Shown piece by piece: positions 15,052 to 24,884 of a stretch of 27,208 nucleotides of DNA; the stretch's first letter is position 1; the number at the start of each line of letters is the position of its first letter. Below the pieces are notes generated by a model. The model saw nothing but the letters and a program-made list of their open reading frames with translations. It did not search any database and was not told the origin of the DNA. The DNA is from an uncultured Clostridium sp. (GTDB lineage: Bacteria > Bacillota > Clostridia > Clostridiales > Clostridiaceae), in the NCBI GenBank assembly GCA_946575275.1, contig CAMNZV010000001.1, positions 1 to 27,208 of the forward strand. The letters are read 5' to 3'. Made by a program: the position numbers and the translations under genes.

Positions 15052-17121
15052 ATGTTGAAGAGCCTTGTTGCAAAATATGAAATAGCTTTAGCTGGAAATC
15101 CTAATGTAGGAAAAAGTACAGTATTTAATGAATTAACTGGGTTAAATCAACACACAGGCAATTGGACTGGAAAGACTGTAGAAAATGCAGTTGGATTTTA
15201 TGAATATCAAAATGATAAAATAAAGGTTGTTGACTTACCGGGAACTTATTCATTGTTATCAAATTCAGAGGAAGAGGAAATAGCTAGAAATTATATTTGT
15301 TTTGAAGAACCAAATTTAATTGTAGTAGTAGCTGATGCTACTTCTTTAGAGAGAAATCTAAATATTTATTATCAAATATCAGAAATTACAGATAATGTTG
15401 TTTTATGTGTAAACTTAATTGATGAAGCAATAAAGAAGAAAATTAGAATAAATAAAAGATTACTTGAAAATGAATTGGGTACAAAGGTTATATTTACAGC
15501 AGCAAGAAATAACTTGGGAATGGAACAGTTAAAAAACATTATAAAAGAAGAGATTAATGGAGATAAAAGATCTAAGGAAATAAGATATTCTAATATTATT
15601 GAAGAGGCATTGATAAAAATATCTAAAATAATAAAAATAGATAATAATAAATTAATTGATGAAAAAAAATTAAGGTGGATATCTCTTAGGTTATTAGAGG
15701 GAAATGTAAATATAGTACAGATAATTGTAAAAAGGTATAGTATTAATGAGAATATAATAAATAGCATTAATAAGATTAGAAATGACGTATTAAAGAAAAC
15801 CAATAGGCCTATAGGAGATTTAATAGTTGAAAATATAGTAAATATATCTGAAGATATTGCAAATAAGGTTGTGAAAAGTGAAGATAATATAACAAATATG
15901 CAAAGAAGAATTGACAAAATTTTAGTCTCTAAGAAATATGGGATACCTGTTATGATGTTACTGTTTTTATTAATTTTATGGATTACAATAACCTTAGCCT
16001 ACTATCCATCACAACTTTTATCAGGCTTTTTTTCATGGCTTGAAGGGTTAATAAGAACGGGCTATATATACCAAATGTTGCCCTTATGGTTAAGTGGTAT
16101 ATTAATTGATGGAGTATATATAACCTTAGCTTGGGTTATATCAGTTATGTTACCACCAATGGCGATATTTTTTCCAATGTTTACTTTGCTAGAGGATTTA
16201 GGATATTTGCCTAGAATAGCATTTAATTTAGATAGATGCTTTAAAAAATGTGGATCATGTGGGAAGCAAGCCTTAACAATGTGTATGGGTGTTGGATGTA
16301 ATGCAGTTGGGGTCACAGGATGTAGAATTATTAATTCTAAAAGGGAAAGGTTAATTGCAATTTTAACTAATTCTTTTATGCCTTGTAATGGAAGGTTTCC
16401 CACCTTAATAACCATATCAAGTATTTTTTTAGGTGGGGGAATTGCCATATCTTCAGGAAATATAATAGCTTCAGTATCTGTAACTTTAATTATATTAATA
16501 GGTATATTAATGACTTTAATTATTTCTAAGATATTATCAAGTACAATATTAAAGGGAATACCATCAAGCTTTATATTAGAATTGCCACCCTATAGAAAAC
16601 CCCAAATATTAAAAACCTTAGTAAGAGCATTATTTGATAGAACTATAAAGGTGTTAGGACGAGCGATTGCAGTTGCAGCACCAACAGGAGCTGTAATTTG
16701 GATTTTTGCTAATATTAAATTAGGGGATACAAGTATACTTGTTTATGTGGCTAATGTTTTACAACCTTTTGGGGAAGCAATAGGGTTAGATGGATATATA
16801 ATTCTAGGTTTTATATTAGGGTTACCTGCTAATGAAATTGTAATGCCTATAATTATAATGAGTTATTTAAAAGCACCTACAATGCTAGAAATTAATAATT
16901 TGGCAAATTTAAAGACTTTATTAGTTGAAAATGGATGGACTATTTTAACTGCTATAAATATGTTAATTATGTGTTTAATGCACTATCCTTGTGGTACTAC
17001 TCTATGGACAATAAAAAGGGAAACAGGTAGTATAAAATGGACAGTGATTGCATTTTTGATACCAACTATTATTGGGGTTTCAATATGTTTCTTAATTAAA
17101 CAAATTTATAATTTAATTTAA
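15052..17121 (+). CDS. feoB: FeoB-type ferrous iron transporter
   Basis: Membrane protein for GTP-dependent Fe2+ uptake. An N-terminal G domain carries G1 GNPNVGKST (15-23), G3 DLPG (61-64) and G4 NLID (121-124), followed by a helical GDI-like region to about 280. Many transmembrane helices follow (about 300-689) with two nucleoside-recognition/Gate regions. The pore-region motif reads GVGCNAVGVTGCRIINSKRERL, with Cys416 in place of the GCSVPA-type form of E. coli FeoB, and the second Gate motif reads SFMPCNGRFPTL. This variant is familiar from clostridial FeoB-like proteins; some FeoB paralogues prefer manganese, so iron specificity is inferred from feoA linkage. An unusual run of seven G (15042-15048) precedes ATG 15052; the next codon, TTG 15055, is an alternative start at better spacing. 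Confidence 0.92.
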   Translation: MLKSLVAKYEIALAGNPNVGKSTVFNELTGLNQHTGNWTGKTVENAVGFYEYQNDKIKVVDLPGTYSLLSNSEEEEIARNYICFEEPNLIVVVADATSLERNLNIYYQISEITDNVVLCVNLIDEAIKKKIRINKRLLENELGTKVIFTAARNNLGMEQLKNIIKEEINGDKRSKEIRYSNIIEEALIKISKIIKIDNNKLIDEKKLRWISLRLLEGNVNIVQIIVKRYSINENIINSINKIRNDVLKKTNRPIGDLIVENIVNISEDIANKVVKSEDNITNMQRRIDKILVSKKYGIPVMMLLFLLILWITITLAYYPSQLLSGFFSWLEGLIRTGYIYQMLPLWLSGILIDGVYITLAWVISVMLPPMAIFFPMFTLLEDLGYLPRIAFNLDRCFKKCGSCGKQALTMCMGVGCNAVGVTGCRIINSKRERLIAILTNSFMPCNGRFPTLITISSIFLGGGIAISSGNIIASVSVTLIILIGILMTLIISKILSSTILKGIPSSFILELPPYRKPQILKTLVRALFDRTIKVLGRAIAVAAPTGAVIWIFANIKLGDTSILVYVANVLQPFGEAIGLDGYIILGFILGLPANEIVMPIIIMSYLKAPTMLEINNLANLKTLLVENGWTILTAINMLIMCLMHYPCGTTLWTIKRETGSIKWTVIAFLIPTIIGVSICFLIKQIYNLI

Positions 17122-17168
17122 TAGGTAGCTTGTGATAAAAAAGATATTAACAAATAATTTTATAAGGA

Positions 17169-17951
17169 ATGAGTAATTTGGAAAAGTATACTTTAATAAC
17201 AGGTGCAAGTGAAGGAATAGGTTTAGAGATGGCAAAATTATTTGCTTTAGATAAAAATAATCTAATTCTTGTTGCTAGAAATGAATTTAACTTAATTAAT
17301 ATAAAACAATCTTTTGAAAAGAAGTATGGTATATGTGTAAAAATATTAAGCTTAGATTTTGCATTACATAATTCATGTGAAAAATTAATTGAGTATGTAA
17401 GTGAAAATAATATAATTGTAGATAATTTAATTAATAATGTTGGTATTGGTTCCTTTGGAGATTTTATTAATTCTTCAGATGGGTTTGAGGAGGAAATTAT
17501 TAATATAAATATTAGAACATTAACGATAATATCAAAGTTCTTTTTAAGGGATATGATAAATAGATGTGAAGGCAGAATATTAAATGTAGCCTCTACAGCT
17601 GCATTTATTGGTGGACCTAAGATGGCAATTTATTATGCAACTAAGGCATATACATTATCTTTGTCTGAGGCATTGTTTGAAGAGGCAAAGCCTTATGGGG
17701 TATTAGTAAGTTGTTTATGCCCAGGAGCTATTAATACTGGTTTTCAAAACAAAGCTGGTATAATTAAGGCAAAGTCTTCAAAAATACTTATGATGGATTC
17801 AAAAAGGGTGGCAAAAATCGCTTATAGCAGGTTTAATAAGGGAATAGCAATAATAATTCCGGGTATTCTTAATAAAATATTAGTTTTATTAAATAAGCTT
17901 ATGCCAAGGTCTATAAGCCGTAAAATGGTTTTAAAAAGTAATAAGCATTAG
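17169..17951 (+). CDS. short-chain dehydrogenase/reductase
   Basis: A 260-aa classical SDR: NAD(P)-binding TGASEGIG (11-18), NNVG (89-92), catalytic Ser142, Tyr155 and Lys159 (YxxxK in YYATKA), and PGAINTGF after them. Residues 33-37 (ILVAR) suggest an NADP-type second strand with Arg37. It resembles the DltE/YqjQ-like group of SDRs; the substrate is unknown. Start is uncertain: ATG 17169 lies very close to AAGGA (17164-17168), while TTG 17178 would be better spaced. The HAD gene follows 9 nt later, so they are probably cotranscribed. Confidence 0.85.
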   Translation: MSNLEKYTLITGASEGIGLEMAKLFALDKNNLILVARNEFNLINIKQSFEKKYGICVKILSLDFALHNSCEKLIEYVSENNIIVDNLINNVGIGSFGDFINSSDGFEEEIININIRTLTIISKFFLRDMINRCEGRILNVASTAAFIGGPKMAIYYATKAYTLSLSEALFEEAKPYGVLVSCLCPGAINTGFQNKAGIIKAKSSKILMMDSKRVAKIAYSRFNKGIAIIIPGILNKILVLLNKLMPRSISRKMVLKSNKH

Positions 17952-17960
17952 GGGGTAACA

Positions 17961-18773
17961 ATGGATAATATATTTGAAGGATATGTATTAGTATCAGACA
18001 TGGACGGAACTTTGATAAATAGTGAAAAAATAATTTCTAAAGAAAATTTAAGGGCAATAGACTATTTTTGTAATAGGGGTGGAAGGTTTACTGTAGCCAC
18101 AGGAAGAATGGTTAGAGCTACAAAGAAATATATTGATTTTAATCTTAGCTTGCCTGTAATACTTCATAGTGGGGCTAAAATTTATGATTTAAAACATAGC
18201 AGAGATATAGTTGAAATTCCATTGGAGGATAAGGTAAAGGAGGTTTTAAAGAAAATTAAAAGTGAGAGAAAGAGTATAGGAATAGAGATTTATCATAATG
18301 AAAAGGTATATGTGTATAATCCATGTAGATTTACAAAGAGGTTTGTTGAAAATGGTTATGAATACCCAGAGAATGTACCAGACAATGTTTGGAGGGATAA
18401 ATGGACCAAAGTTCTTCTTCTAGGTGAAAGGGAGGAGCTTGATGAAATTGAGGAAATTTACAATAAGGAGTATGGATTTTTGAATTATCTTAGAAGTGGA
18501 GAAAACTTTTTGGATTTAATTAATGTAAATGCTTCAAAAGGACATGCACTAAAGAAGGTAATTGAAATGTATAACCTTGATAAAGATAGGATTATAGCAG
18601 TTGGTGATAATATGAATGATGAAGAATTACTAAAGGAGGCAACCTATGGATTTTGTGTTGAAAATGCAGATAAAAGATTGTTTTCAGTTGCAGATTATGT
18701 AGCACCAAGTAATGATAATTCACCAATAATGTACATAGTTAAATGGTTAGAAGAAAAAATTAATAATAAGTGA
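17961..18773 (+). CDS. Cof-type HAD-superfamily phosphatase
   Basis: A 270-aa cytoplasmic phosphatase of the Cof/type IIB HAD group, acting on sugar phosphates or other small phosphorylated metabolites. Motif I is VSDMDGTL with nucleophile Asp13 and Asp15; motif II Thr47 lies in VATGR; motif III Lys193 in NASKGHAL; motif IV is AVGDNMND with Asp216 and Asp220. The insert between motifs II and III is the C2 cap. ATG 17961 follows GGGGG. The substrate cannot be told from sequence. Confidence 0.9.
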   Translation: MDNIFEGYVLVSDMDGTLINSEKIISKENLRAIDYFCNRGGRFTVATGRMVRATKKYIDFNLSLPVILHSGAKIYDLKHSRDIVEIPLEDKVKEVLKKIKSERKSIGIEIYHNEKVYVYNPCRFTKRFVENGYEYPENVPDNVWRDKWTKVLLLGEREELDEIEEIYNKEYGFLNYLRSGENFLDLINVNASKGHALKKVIEMYNLDKDRIIAVGDNMNDEELLKEATYGFCVENADKRLFSVADYVAPSNDNSPIMYIVKWLEEKINNK

Positions 18774-18827
18774 ATTAAAAATACCAGTTTTACCAATACT
18801 ATAGAAAAAGACAAAGGAGTATTGTGT

Positions 18828-19331
18828 ATGAACTGGTTTTTGTATAATGTTATTAATTTTGTGTTATATTCTTTTTTAGGATGGGTTCTTGAAAAAGCAT
18901 ATTGTTATTACACAACAAAATCCCTAAGGAAGGATGGATTTTTGGTGGGTCCCTTTAAACCAATGTATGGTGTTGCAATGGGGATTTTGATATATCTTTA
19001 CTACAATTTAGGTGTTAAGGGACCTTTGTTTATATTATTATGTTTATTAATTACTACAATCATTGAATTTTTGGCGGGATATTTACTAAAAGAAATATTC
19101 AATTTAAAATATTGGGATTATAGCAATCTTAATTTAAATTTTAAGGGTATTGTATCCTTAAGGTTTTCTTTGTATTGGGTAATTTTATCCTTTTTTGTTG
19201 TTAAATATATTCAGCCAATATTTCAAAGTATAATTATAAGTTTGCAAAACATAACAATTATTCTAACGATTATAATATTAATCTATATATTTGTTGATTT
19301 CATAAGAACCCTAAGTTTAAACATCAGTTAA
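18828..19331 (+). CDS. small CmpB-like membrane protein (putative ABC transporter permease family)
   Basis: 167 aa from ATG 18828, with AAGGAGT at 18814-18820; a TTG six bases earlier is too close. It has four or five hydrophobic segments. The N-terminal pattern FVLYSFLGWVLEKAYCYYTTKSLRKDGFLVGPFKPMYG, split here by function, matches the family often annotated as putative ABC transporter permease (ABC_trans_CmpB). No ATP-binding partner is nearby and the real function is unknown. Its last 15 nt overlap the 3' end of the convergent PHP phosphatase gene. Confidence 0.8.
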   Translation: MNWFLYNVINFVLYSFLGWVLEKAYCYYTTKSLRKDGFLVGPFKPMYGVAMGILIYLYYNLGVKGPLFILLCLLITTIIEFLAGYLLKEIFNLKYWDYSNLNLNFKGIVSLRFSLYWVILSFFVVKYIQPIFQSIIISLQNITIILTIIILIYIFVDFIRTLSLNIS

Positions 19332-20045
19332 TCGTCCTTTAGATTTAAAGTGATTAATTAACTTTTCAGGTTCATTCATAATAAGTTCCTCTGGAAAGTT
19401 AATAGATTTAAGCATGTTAATAGATTCTTCAAATTTACCAATGGTAAAGCAAATATGAGAATCTGATGTACAGATAATCTTAACATTATTATCCATGCAA
19501 AGCTTAGCTATCTTTAAACAATTATCAAAACTACCAATTCTTGACTTACCCAAAATAGAGGAGTTGTTAATTTCAATCATTATGTTTTTTTCTTTAACCT
19601 TATCTATTATTTTTTCATAGTCTAATTGGTAAATTGGATTTCCTAAATGACCTAATATCTCAACCTTTTCATTTAAGTCAATTGTATTTAAAATTGCATT
19701 AGTGTTTTCTTCCATTGATAAAGGCTTAAAGACAGGTTCATGAAATGAGGCAATTAGATAATCTAAATGAAGAGTATTTTCAGGTAATAAATCAAGGTTT
19801 CCCGCAGTATCTAAAATATTTGCTTCACATCCCTTTAGTAATAAAACATTGTTAATTGTTCTTGGTACTACCTTGAAATTTTCAAAATACCATCTATGAG
19901 GGGCATTTGGCATTGCAGGACCATGTTCTGAAGTACCAAGAATCTTTATACCATTTTCAACACAGTAGTTTATATTTTCCATTAATGTTGTATAAGCATG
20001 CCCACTAACAACTGTATGGGTATGTAAGTCAGATGAATAGTTCAT
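19317..20045 (-). CDS. PHP-domain phosphatase, YcdX-like
   Basis: A 242-aa PHP (polymerase and histidinol phosphatase) domain protein. All nine trinuclear zinc ligands known from E. coli YcdX have counterparts: His8, His10, His16, His41, Glu74, His102, His133, Asp195 and His197 (motifs DLHTH, SEHGP, GCEANI, ASFHEP, HLGNP, SDSH). It is expected to be a phosphoesterase of unknown substrate. ATG 20045 is preceded by AAGGAGG. A perfect inverted repeat (20062-20084) lies just upstream of the ribosome binding site. The gene is convergent with, and overlaps by 15 nt, the CmpB-like gene. Confidence 0.9.
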   Translation of the reverse strand: MNYSSDLHTHTVVSGHAYTTLMENINYCVENGIKILGTSEHGPAMPNAPHRWYFENFKVVPRTINNVLLLKGCEANILDTAGNLDLLPENTLHLDYLIASFHEPVFKPLSMEENTNAILNTIDLNEKVEILGHLGNPIYQLDYEKIIDKVKEKNIMIEINNSSILGKSRIGSFDNCLKIAKLCMDNNVKIICTSDSHICFTIGKFEESINMLKSINFPEELIMNEPEKLINHFKSKGRLTDV

Positions 20046-20061
20046 AAAAGGCCTCCTTAAA

Positions 20062-20084
20062 GTATAATATATTTATTATTATAC
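20062..20084. repeat. inverted repeat upstream of the PHP phosphatase gene
   Basis: GTATAATA and TATTATAC, perfect 8-nt arms around a 7-nt centre, between the probable promoter region and the ribosome binding site of the minus-strand PHP gene. Because the arms contain TATAAT-like strings, part of it may simply be a -10 element. Confidence 0.35.
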
Positions 20085-20121
20085 CCTTGATTGAAATAAT
20101 TATAAAAACAAAATATACCAC

Positions 20122-20150
20122 TTGACATGGAATATTACATTAATTAAAAT
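20122..20150 (+). promoter_or_regulatory. promoter of the carAB leader
   Basis: TTGACA (20122-20127), 17-nt spacer, TAAAAT (20145-20150). The predicted start near 20157 gives a leader of about 247 nt, which holds the PyrR-type site and a terminator. This accounts for most of the 358-nt gap between the PHP gene and carA. Confidence 0.8.
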
Positions 20151-20187
20151 AGATAGAAGAGAAAAAAATTAATACACACTTTAACTT

Positions 20188-20201
20188 AGTCCAGAGAGGC
20201 T
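20188..20201 (+). promoter_or_regulatory. PyrR-binding loop in the carAB leader
   Basis: AGTCCAGAGAGGCT forms a 4-bp stem (AGTC/GGCT, one G-U) capped by the hexaloop CAGAGA, matching the conserved PyrR-binding loop of Gram-positive pyrimidine leaders. PyrR with UMP or UTP stabilises this anti-antiterminator and favours the downstream terminator. Confidence 0.85.
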
Positions 20202-20294
20202 AGAAGGGAGTAAAATTTATGGTAAAATTATACAATTTTAAAAAGAATTTTGTTTTTATAAGACATAAATTAAATAATTATACTAATAATAGTA

Positions 20295-20345
20295 GGATAG
20301 TGGGGAGAACAGTATATCTGTAGCTCTTTATTGTCCTTTTCTTTT
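20295..20345 (+). terminator. attenuator terminator of the carAB leader
   Basis: Stem from G20295 to C20336: 13 consecutive pairs including several G-U, an internal loop, three further pairs and a 5-nt loop (20313-20317), followed by TTTTCTTTT (20337-20345). It lies about 60 nt before carA. I could not draw a convincing antiterminator in 20202-20294. Confidence 0.7.
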
Positions 20346-20403
20346 AATCAATTTTAAGTATGGCAAAATAGGTTTTATATACATACATATAGGAGGAATA
20401 ACC

Positions 20404-21453
20404 ATGAAAGCAAAGCTTATATTAGAAAATGGTATGGAGTTTGAAGGTAAGGCCTTTGGACATTTAAAGGATAGCGTTGGTGAGGTAGTATTTACAACTG
20501 GTATGACAGGATACCAAGAAGTATTAACAGACCCATCGTATTATGGCCAAATTGTTACAATGACATATCCTTTAATAGGTAATTACGGAATAAATCTTGA
20601 GGACATGGAATCAAATGGTCCTAAGGTTAAGGGATTTATTGTTAGAGAAAAATGTAATATGCCAAACAATTTTAGATGTGAATTAGAGCTTGAAACATAT
20701 TTAAAGGCACATAAAATAGTAGGGCTTGAGGGAATTGATACAAGAGCATTAACAAAGGTTTTAAGAAACAATGGAACTATGAAGGGCATTATAGCCTTAG
20801 AAGAATTAGATACAGAAACAGTAAAGGAAAAGTTAGATAATTATTCTAATAAAAATGCTGTAAGCCAAGTAACAACAAAAAAGGTATATACAATAGAAGG
20901 AAAAGGAAAACATATTGCAATCTTAGATTTTGGAATAAAAAACAATATATTAAGATGCTTCAAAAAGAGAGGATGCAAATTAACAGTATTCCCTGCAAAT
21001 ACAACAGCAGAGGAAGTTCTATCTGTAAATCCAGACATGGTATTTTTATCAAATGGACCTGGAGATCCAATGGATTTACCAGAAGTAATTGAAAATATTA
21101 AAAAGATGGTTTCAGCTAAGCCAATAACAGGAATATGTTTAGGACATCAATTATTAGCTTTAGCTTTAGGTGGAGAAACTAAAAAGCTTAAGTTTGGACA
21201 TAGAGGATGTAATCATCCAGTTAAGGATTTAGAAACAAATAAGGTATCAATTACATCTCAAAATCATGGTTATGTTGTAGAAAAGTTACCAGAGGATATG
21301 GTAATAACTCACACAAACATTAATGATGTAACTGTTGAAGGGATGAAACATAAAACATTACCTATATTCTCTGTTCAATTCCATCCAGAGGCATGTTCAG
21401 GACCACAGGATAGTGAATATATATTTGATAAATTTATGGAATACACATTATAG
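20404..21453 (+). CDS. carA: carbamoyl-phosphate synthase small (glutaminase) subunit
   Basis: Hydrolyses glutamine and passes ammonia to CarB for carbamoyl phosphate, used in pyrimidine and arginine synthesis. The 349-aa protein has the CPSase small-chain N-domain (TTGMTGYQEVLTDPSY, 31-46) and a class I glutamine amidotransferase domain with LSNGPGDP (215-222), catalytic Cys245 in GICLGHQLL, and His327/Glu329 in QFHPEA. ATG 20404 follows AGGAGG (20391-20396). carB follows after 13 nt. The PyrR-type leader suggests control by pyrimidines. Confidence 0.97.
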   Translation: MKAKLILENGMEFEGKAFGHLKDSVGEVVFTTGMTGYQEVLTDPSYYGQIVTMTYPLIGNYGINLEDMESNGPKVKGFIVREKCNMPNNFRCELELETYLKAHKIVGLEGIDTRALTKVLRNNGTMKGIIALEELDTETVKEKLDNYSNKNAVSQVTTKKVYTIEGKGKHIAILDFGIKNNILRCFKKRGCKLTVFPANTTAEEVLSVNPDMVFLSNGPGDPMDLPEVIENIKKMVSAKPITGICLGHQLLALALGGETKKLKFGHRGCNHPVKDLETNKVSITSQNHGYVVEKLPEDMVITHTNINDVTVEGMKHKTLPIFSVQFHPEACSGPQDSEYIFDKFMEYTL

Positions 21454-21466
21454 GAGGTAGGATAAT

Positions 21467-24400
21467 ATGCCATTAAATAAAGATATAAAAAAGGTTTTAG
21501 TTATAGGGTCTGGACCAATTATTATAGGTCAGGCAGCAGAATTTGATTATTCTGGTACACAAGCATGTGAAACTTTAAAGCAAGAAGGTATAGAAGTTGT
21601 TTTAGTTAATTCTAACCCTGCTACAATTATGACAGACAGAGAAGTAGCAGATAAAATATATATAGAACCACTTACAATTGAATTTATTGAAAAAGTAATA
21701 GCAAAGGAAAGACCAGATAGTTTACTTACTGGAATGGGAGGTCAAACAGGACTTAACCTTGCAGTTGAATTAAGTGACAAGGGAATTTTAGATAAATATA
21801 ATGTTAAGATAATAGGTACTTCAATTAATTCAATTAAGGAAGGGGAAGATAGAGAGCTATTCAGAAATATGATGAATAGAATTAATGAACCTGTAATTGA
21901 ATCAGAAATAATTACTGATATGGAAAATGGCTTAGCTTATGCAAGAAAAATAGGATATCCAGTAATAGTAAGACCGGCATATACCCTAGGTGGAACTGGT
22001 GGTGGAATTGCAAATGATGAAAAAGAATTAACAGAAATATTAGAGTCAGGATTGCAATTAAGCACAATAGGTCAGGTACTTCTTGAAAAATCAGTTAAGG
22101 GATGGAAAGAAGTTGAATATGAGGTAATGAGGGATTCCTATGGAAATTGTATTACAGTATGTAATATGGAAAATATAGATCCAGTAGGAATACATACAGG
22201 TGATAGTATAGTTGTGGCTCCATCACAAACACTATCAGATAAAGAATACCAAATGCTTAGAACAGCTTCAATTAACATAATCAATGCAGTTGGTATTGAA
22301 GGTGGATGTAATGTTCAATTTTCATTAAATCCTAATTCCTTTGAATATGCAGTAATTGAAATTAACCCTAGAGTTTCTAGAAGTTCTGCTTTAGCATCTA
22401 AGGCAACAGGATATCCAATAGCAAAGCTTGCTACAAAGATTTCACTTGGATATGGTTTAGATGAAATAGTTAATGCAGTTACAGGTAAAACTTATGCTTG
22501 TTTTGAACCAGCTCTTGATTATGTAGTATGTAAGATACCAAAATGGCCATTTGACAAGTTCTTTGGTGCAGATAGGGAGCTTGGAACAAAGATGATGGCA
22601 ACTGGTGAAATAATGGCTATAGGATCAAACCTTGAGCAGGCATTATTAAAGGGGATTAGAAGCTTAGAAATTGGTAAATACTCTTTAGACCATCCAAAGT
22701 TTAAAGAATTAAGCATGCAAGAGCTTAAGGAAAGAGTAATGGCACCAGATGATGAAAGACTATTTGCCTTAGCAGAAATGCTTAGACGTGATTATAGAGT
22801 AGATAGAGTTGCTAAAATAACAGGGATAGATATATTCTTTATTGAGAAGTTTAAATGGATTGTTGAAGAAGAACAAAGATTAAAATTAAGCAAAATAGAT
22901 GACTTAGATAAGGAATGGTTACATAGTCTTAAGAAAAAAGGTTTCTCTGATAAGGCTATAGCAGATATGCTTAAGGTTTGTCCAGAGGATATTAATAGAC
23001 TTAGAGACATATGGAACATAAAACCAAGCTATAAAATGGTTGATACCTGTGCAGGTGAATTTGAAGCTGTATCTCCATATTATTATTCAACCTATGAGCA
23101 ATATGATGAGGTTCAGGTTTCAAATAATAAAAAGGTAGTGGTTATTGGTTCAGGGCCAATTAGAATAGGTCAAGGAATTGAATTTGATTATGCATCTGTT
23201 CACTGTGTAAAATCATTAAAGAAGCTTGGAATAGAAACTGTAATTATTAATAATAATCCAGAAACAGTAAGTACAGACTTTAATATATCTGATAAATTAT
23301 ATTTTGAACCATTAACTGAAGAAGATGTATTAAACATCATTGAAAAAGAAAATCCAGATGGAGTAATTCTTCAATTTGGTGGTCAAACAGCTATAAAGCT
23401 TGCTAATTTCTTAAAGGAAAAGAATATTGCAACACTTGGAACAACAGCAGAACAAATAGATATGGCTGAAGACAGAGAAAAATTTGATGAATTATTAGAA
23501 AAGTTAGATATTGCAAGACCAAAGGGTAAGGGAATATGGTCTCTTGAAGAAGGGCTTGAAGAGGCAAGAAGATTAAAGTTCCCAGTTTTAGTTAGACCTT
23601 CTTATGTAATTGGTGGTCAAGGAATGGAAATAACCCATGATGAAGAAGAATTAACTTTCTATCTTAAAAATGCATTTACAAAGGATAAGAAGAATCCAAT
23701 ATTAATAGATAAATACTTAATGGGTAGAGAAATAGAAGTTGATGCAATTTCAGATGGCGATAATGTATTAATTCCTGGAATAATGGAACACTTAGAAAGG
23801 GCTGGGGTTCACTCAGGAGATAGTGTTACTATGTACCCAAGCCAAAATATTAGCAAGGAAATAAAAGATAAGGTATTAGAATATACTAAAAAGCTTGCAT
23901 TAGAAATTGGAATAAATGGAATGATAAATATTCAATTTATTGAATTTGAAGGGCAATTATATGTAATTGAGGTAAACCCAAGAGCTTCAAGAACAGTACC
24001 TTATATTAGTAAGGTAAGTGGAGTTCCAATAGTAGATATTGCAACAAGGGTTATGTTAGGTGCAAAACTTGTTGATTTAGGTTTTGGAATAGATGTATAT
24101 AAAGAACCAACAGATATAGTGGCTGTAAAGGTGCCTGTATTCTCAACTCAAAAGCTTCCAAATGTTGAGGTTTCTCTAGGACCTGAAATGAGATCAACAG
24201 GAGAAGTATTAGGTGTTGGTAGAACACTAAATGAAGCATTATATAAAGGATTTATAGCAGCAGGAATGTTACCAGGTAAGGGAGATATTTTAGCAACTAT
24301 AGATAAGCACAACAAAGCAGAATTTTTACCATTAGCTCTTAGATTGTCAAAAATGGGATATAAGTTTATTGCAACAGAGGGTACAGCTAAATTATTGCAA

Positions 24401-24673
24401 GATGCAGGTGTAGATGTACGTTGTGTGAGAAAACTTGAAGAGGATAAACCAAATATTTTAGATATAGTTAAAAATAAGGAAGTAGATTTAGTTATAAACA
24501 CTCCAAGTAAGGCAAATGATTCTAAAAGAGATGGTTTCTTAATTAGAAGAACTGCTGTTGAAAGAAATATAGGAGTAATAACAGCCTTAGATACCTTTAG
24601 AGCTATTGTAGATGTTAAAGAAGAAGGGCTTGAAAATAATAAAGATTTAGAAGTATTTAACCTAGGAAAATAA
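21467..24673 (+). CDS. carB: carbamoyl-phosphate synthase large subunit
   Basis: The 1068-aa synthetase subunit uses bicarbonate, ammonia from CarA and two ATP to make carbamoyl phosphate. It has the expected internal duplication: [17 protein letters not shown] near 14-30 and [17 protein letters not shown] near 560-576, each opening an ATP-grasp half, with [20 protein letters not shown] and [20 protein letters not shown] as metal-binding segments. From about 935 the MGS-like allosteric domain ([19 protein letters not shown]) follows. Length is close to E. coli CarB (1073). ATG 21467 is preceded by AGGAGG. A strong terminator closes the operon. Confidence 0.98.
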   Translation: MPLNKDIKKVLVIGSGPIIIGQAAEFDYSGTQACETLKQEGIEVVLVNSNPATIMTDREVADKIYIEPLTIEFIEKVIAKERPDSLLTGMGGQTGLNLAVELSDKGILDKYNVKIIGTSINSIKEGEDRELFRNMMNRINEPVIESEIITDMENGLAYARKIGYPVIVRPAYTLGGTGGGIANDEKELTEILESGLQLSTIGQVLLEKSVKGWKEVEYEVMRDSYGNCITVCNMENIDPVGIHTGDSIVVAPSQTLSDKEYQMLRTASINIINAVGIEGGCNVQFSLNPNSFEYAVIEINPRVSRSSALASKATGYPIAKLATKISLGYGLDEIVNAVTGKTYACFEPALDYVVCKIPKWPFDKFFGADRELGTKMMATGEIMAIGSNLEQALLKGIRSLEIGKYSLDHPKFKELSMQELKERVMAPDDERLFALAEMLRRDYRVDRVAKITGIDIFFIEKFKWIVEEEQRLKLSKIDDLDKEWLHSLKKKGFSDKAIADMLKVCPEDINRLRDIWNIKPSYKMVDTCAGEFEAVSPYYYSTYEQYDEVQVSNNKKVVVIGSGPIRIGQGIEFDYASVHCVKSLKKLGIETVIINNNPETVSTDFNISDKLYFEPLTEEDVLNIIEKENPDGVILQFGGQTAIKLANFLKEKNIATLGTTAEQIDMAEDREKFDELLEKLDIARPKGKGIWSLEEGLEEARRLKFPVLVRPSYVIGGQGMEITHDEEELTFYLKNAFTKDKKNPILIDKYLMGREIEVDAISDGDNVLIPGIMEHLERAGVHSGDSVTMYPSQNISKEIKDKVLEYTKKLALEIGINGMINIQFIEFEGQLYVIEVNPRASRTVPYISKVSGVPIVDIATRVMLGAKLVDLGFGIDVYKEPTDIVAVKVPVFSTQKLPNVEVSLGPEMRSTGEVLGVGRTLNEALYKGFIAAGMLPGKGDILATIDKHNKAEFLPLALRLSKMGYKFIATEGTAKLLQDAGVDVRCVRKLEEDKPNILDIVKNKEVDLVINTPSKANDSKRDGFLIRRTAVERNIGVITALDTFRAIVDVKEEGLENNKDLEVFNLGK

Positions 24674-24680
24674 TAAATAG

Positions 24681-24715
24681 ACCTATTAGTGAATTTTGCT
24701 AATAGGTTTTTTTTT
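24681..24715 (+). terminator. intrinsic terminator after carB
   Basis: ACCTATTAG (24681-24689) pairs with CTAATAGGT (24699-24707), with a 9-nt loop and a run of nine T (24707-24715). Confidence 0.9.
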
Positions 24716-24773
24716 ATTCTATAGGAAACTATAATAAAACGAAATCTGTGGATAACTCTGATAAATAGTATAA

Positions 24774-24884
24774 ATACATAGTCTGCGAAGGAGATTTAAA
24801 AATGTAGTGACACCAAATATGTTAAGAGTTACTCATAGGCATAGTGTATTTACCATTCCAGATATGCTTCGAAATTATTTATAG
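24774..24884 (+). pseudogene. fragment of an IS91-like (Y2-type) transposase
   Basis: The plus frame from 24774 to the TAG at 24882-24884 reads, in its second half, VTPNMLRVTHRHSVFTIPDMLRNYL with the strong motif THRHSVFTIP. This motif (PHRHxVFTIPxELR in general) is characteristic of IS91/IS801-type transposases. Only about 25-35 residues remain, with no start and no catalytic tyrosines. Frames on both sides are closed. It overlaps the 3' end of the minus-strand exported-protein pseudogene, implying that the insertion replaced that gene's tail. Confidence 0.65.

Noticed and set aside
15372..15917. 181-codon open frame on the minus strand inside feoB
   Set aside because: Composition is dominated by Ile/Phe/Leu/Ser, a reverse-strand artefact of Lys/Asn-rich coding; there is no start signal and feoB is certain.
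24747..24755. TGTGGATAA, a perfect DnaA box on the minus strand (TTATCCACA)
   Set aside because: A single 9-mer in 27 kb is likely enough by chance; no second box, AT-rich unwinding region or dnaA/dnaN context supports an origin.
24789..24807. AAGGAGA followed at good spacing by ATG, then at once TAG
   Set aside because: It looks like a translation start with a zero-length product. The reading frame that matters here is the IS91-like fragment in another frame, so the ATG-TAG is probably accidental.
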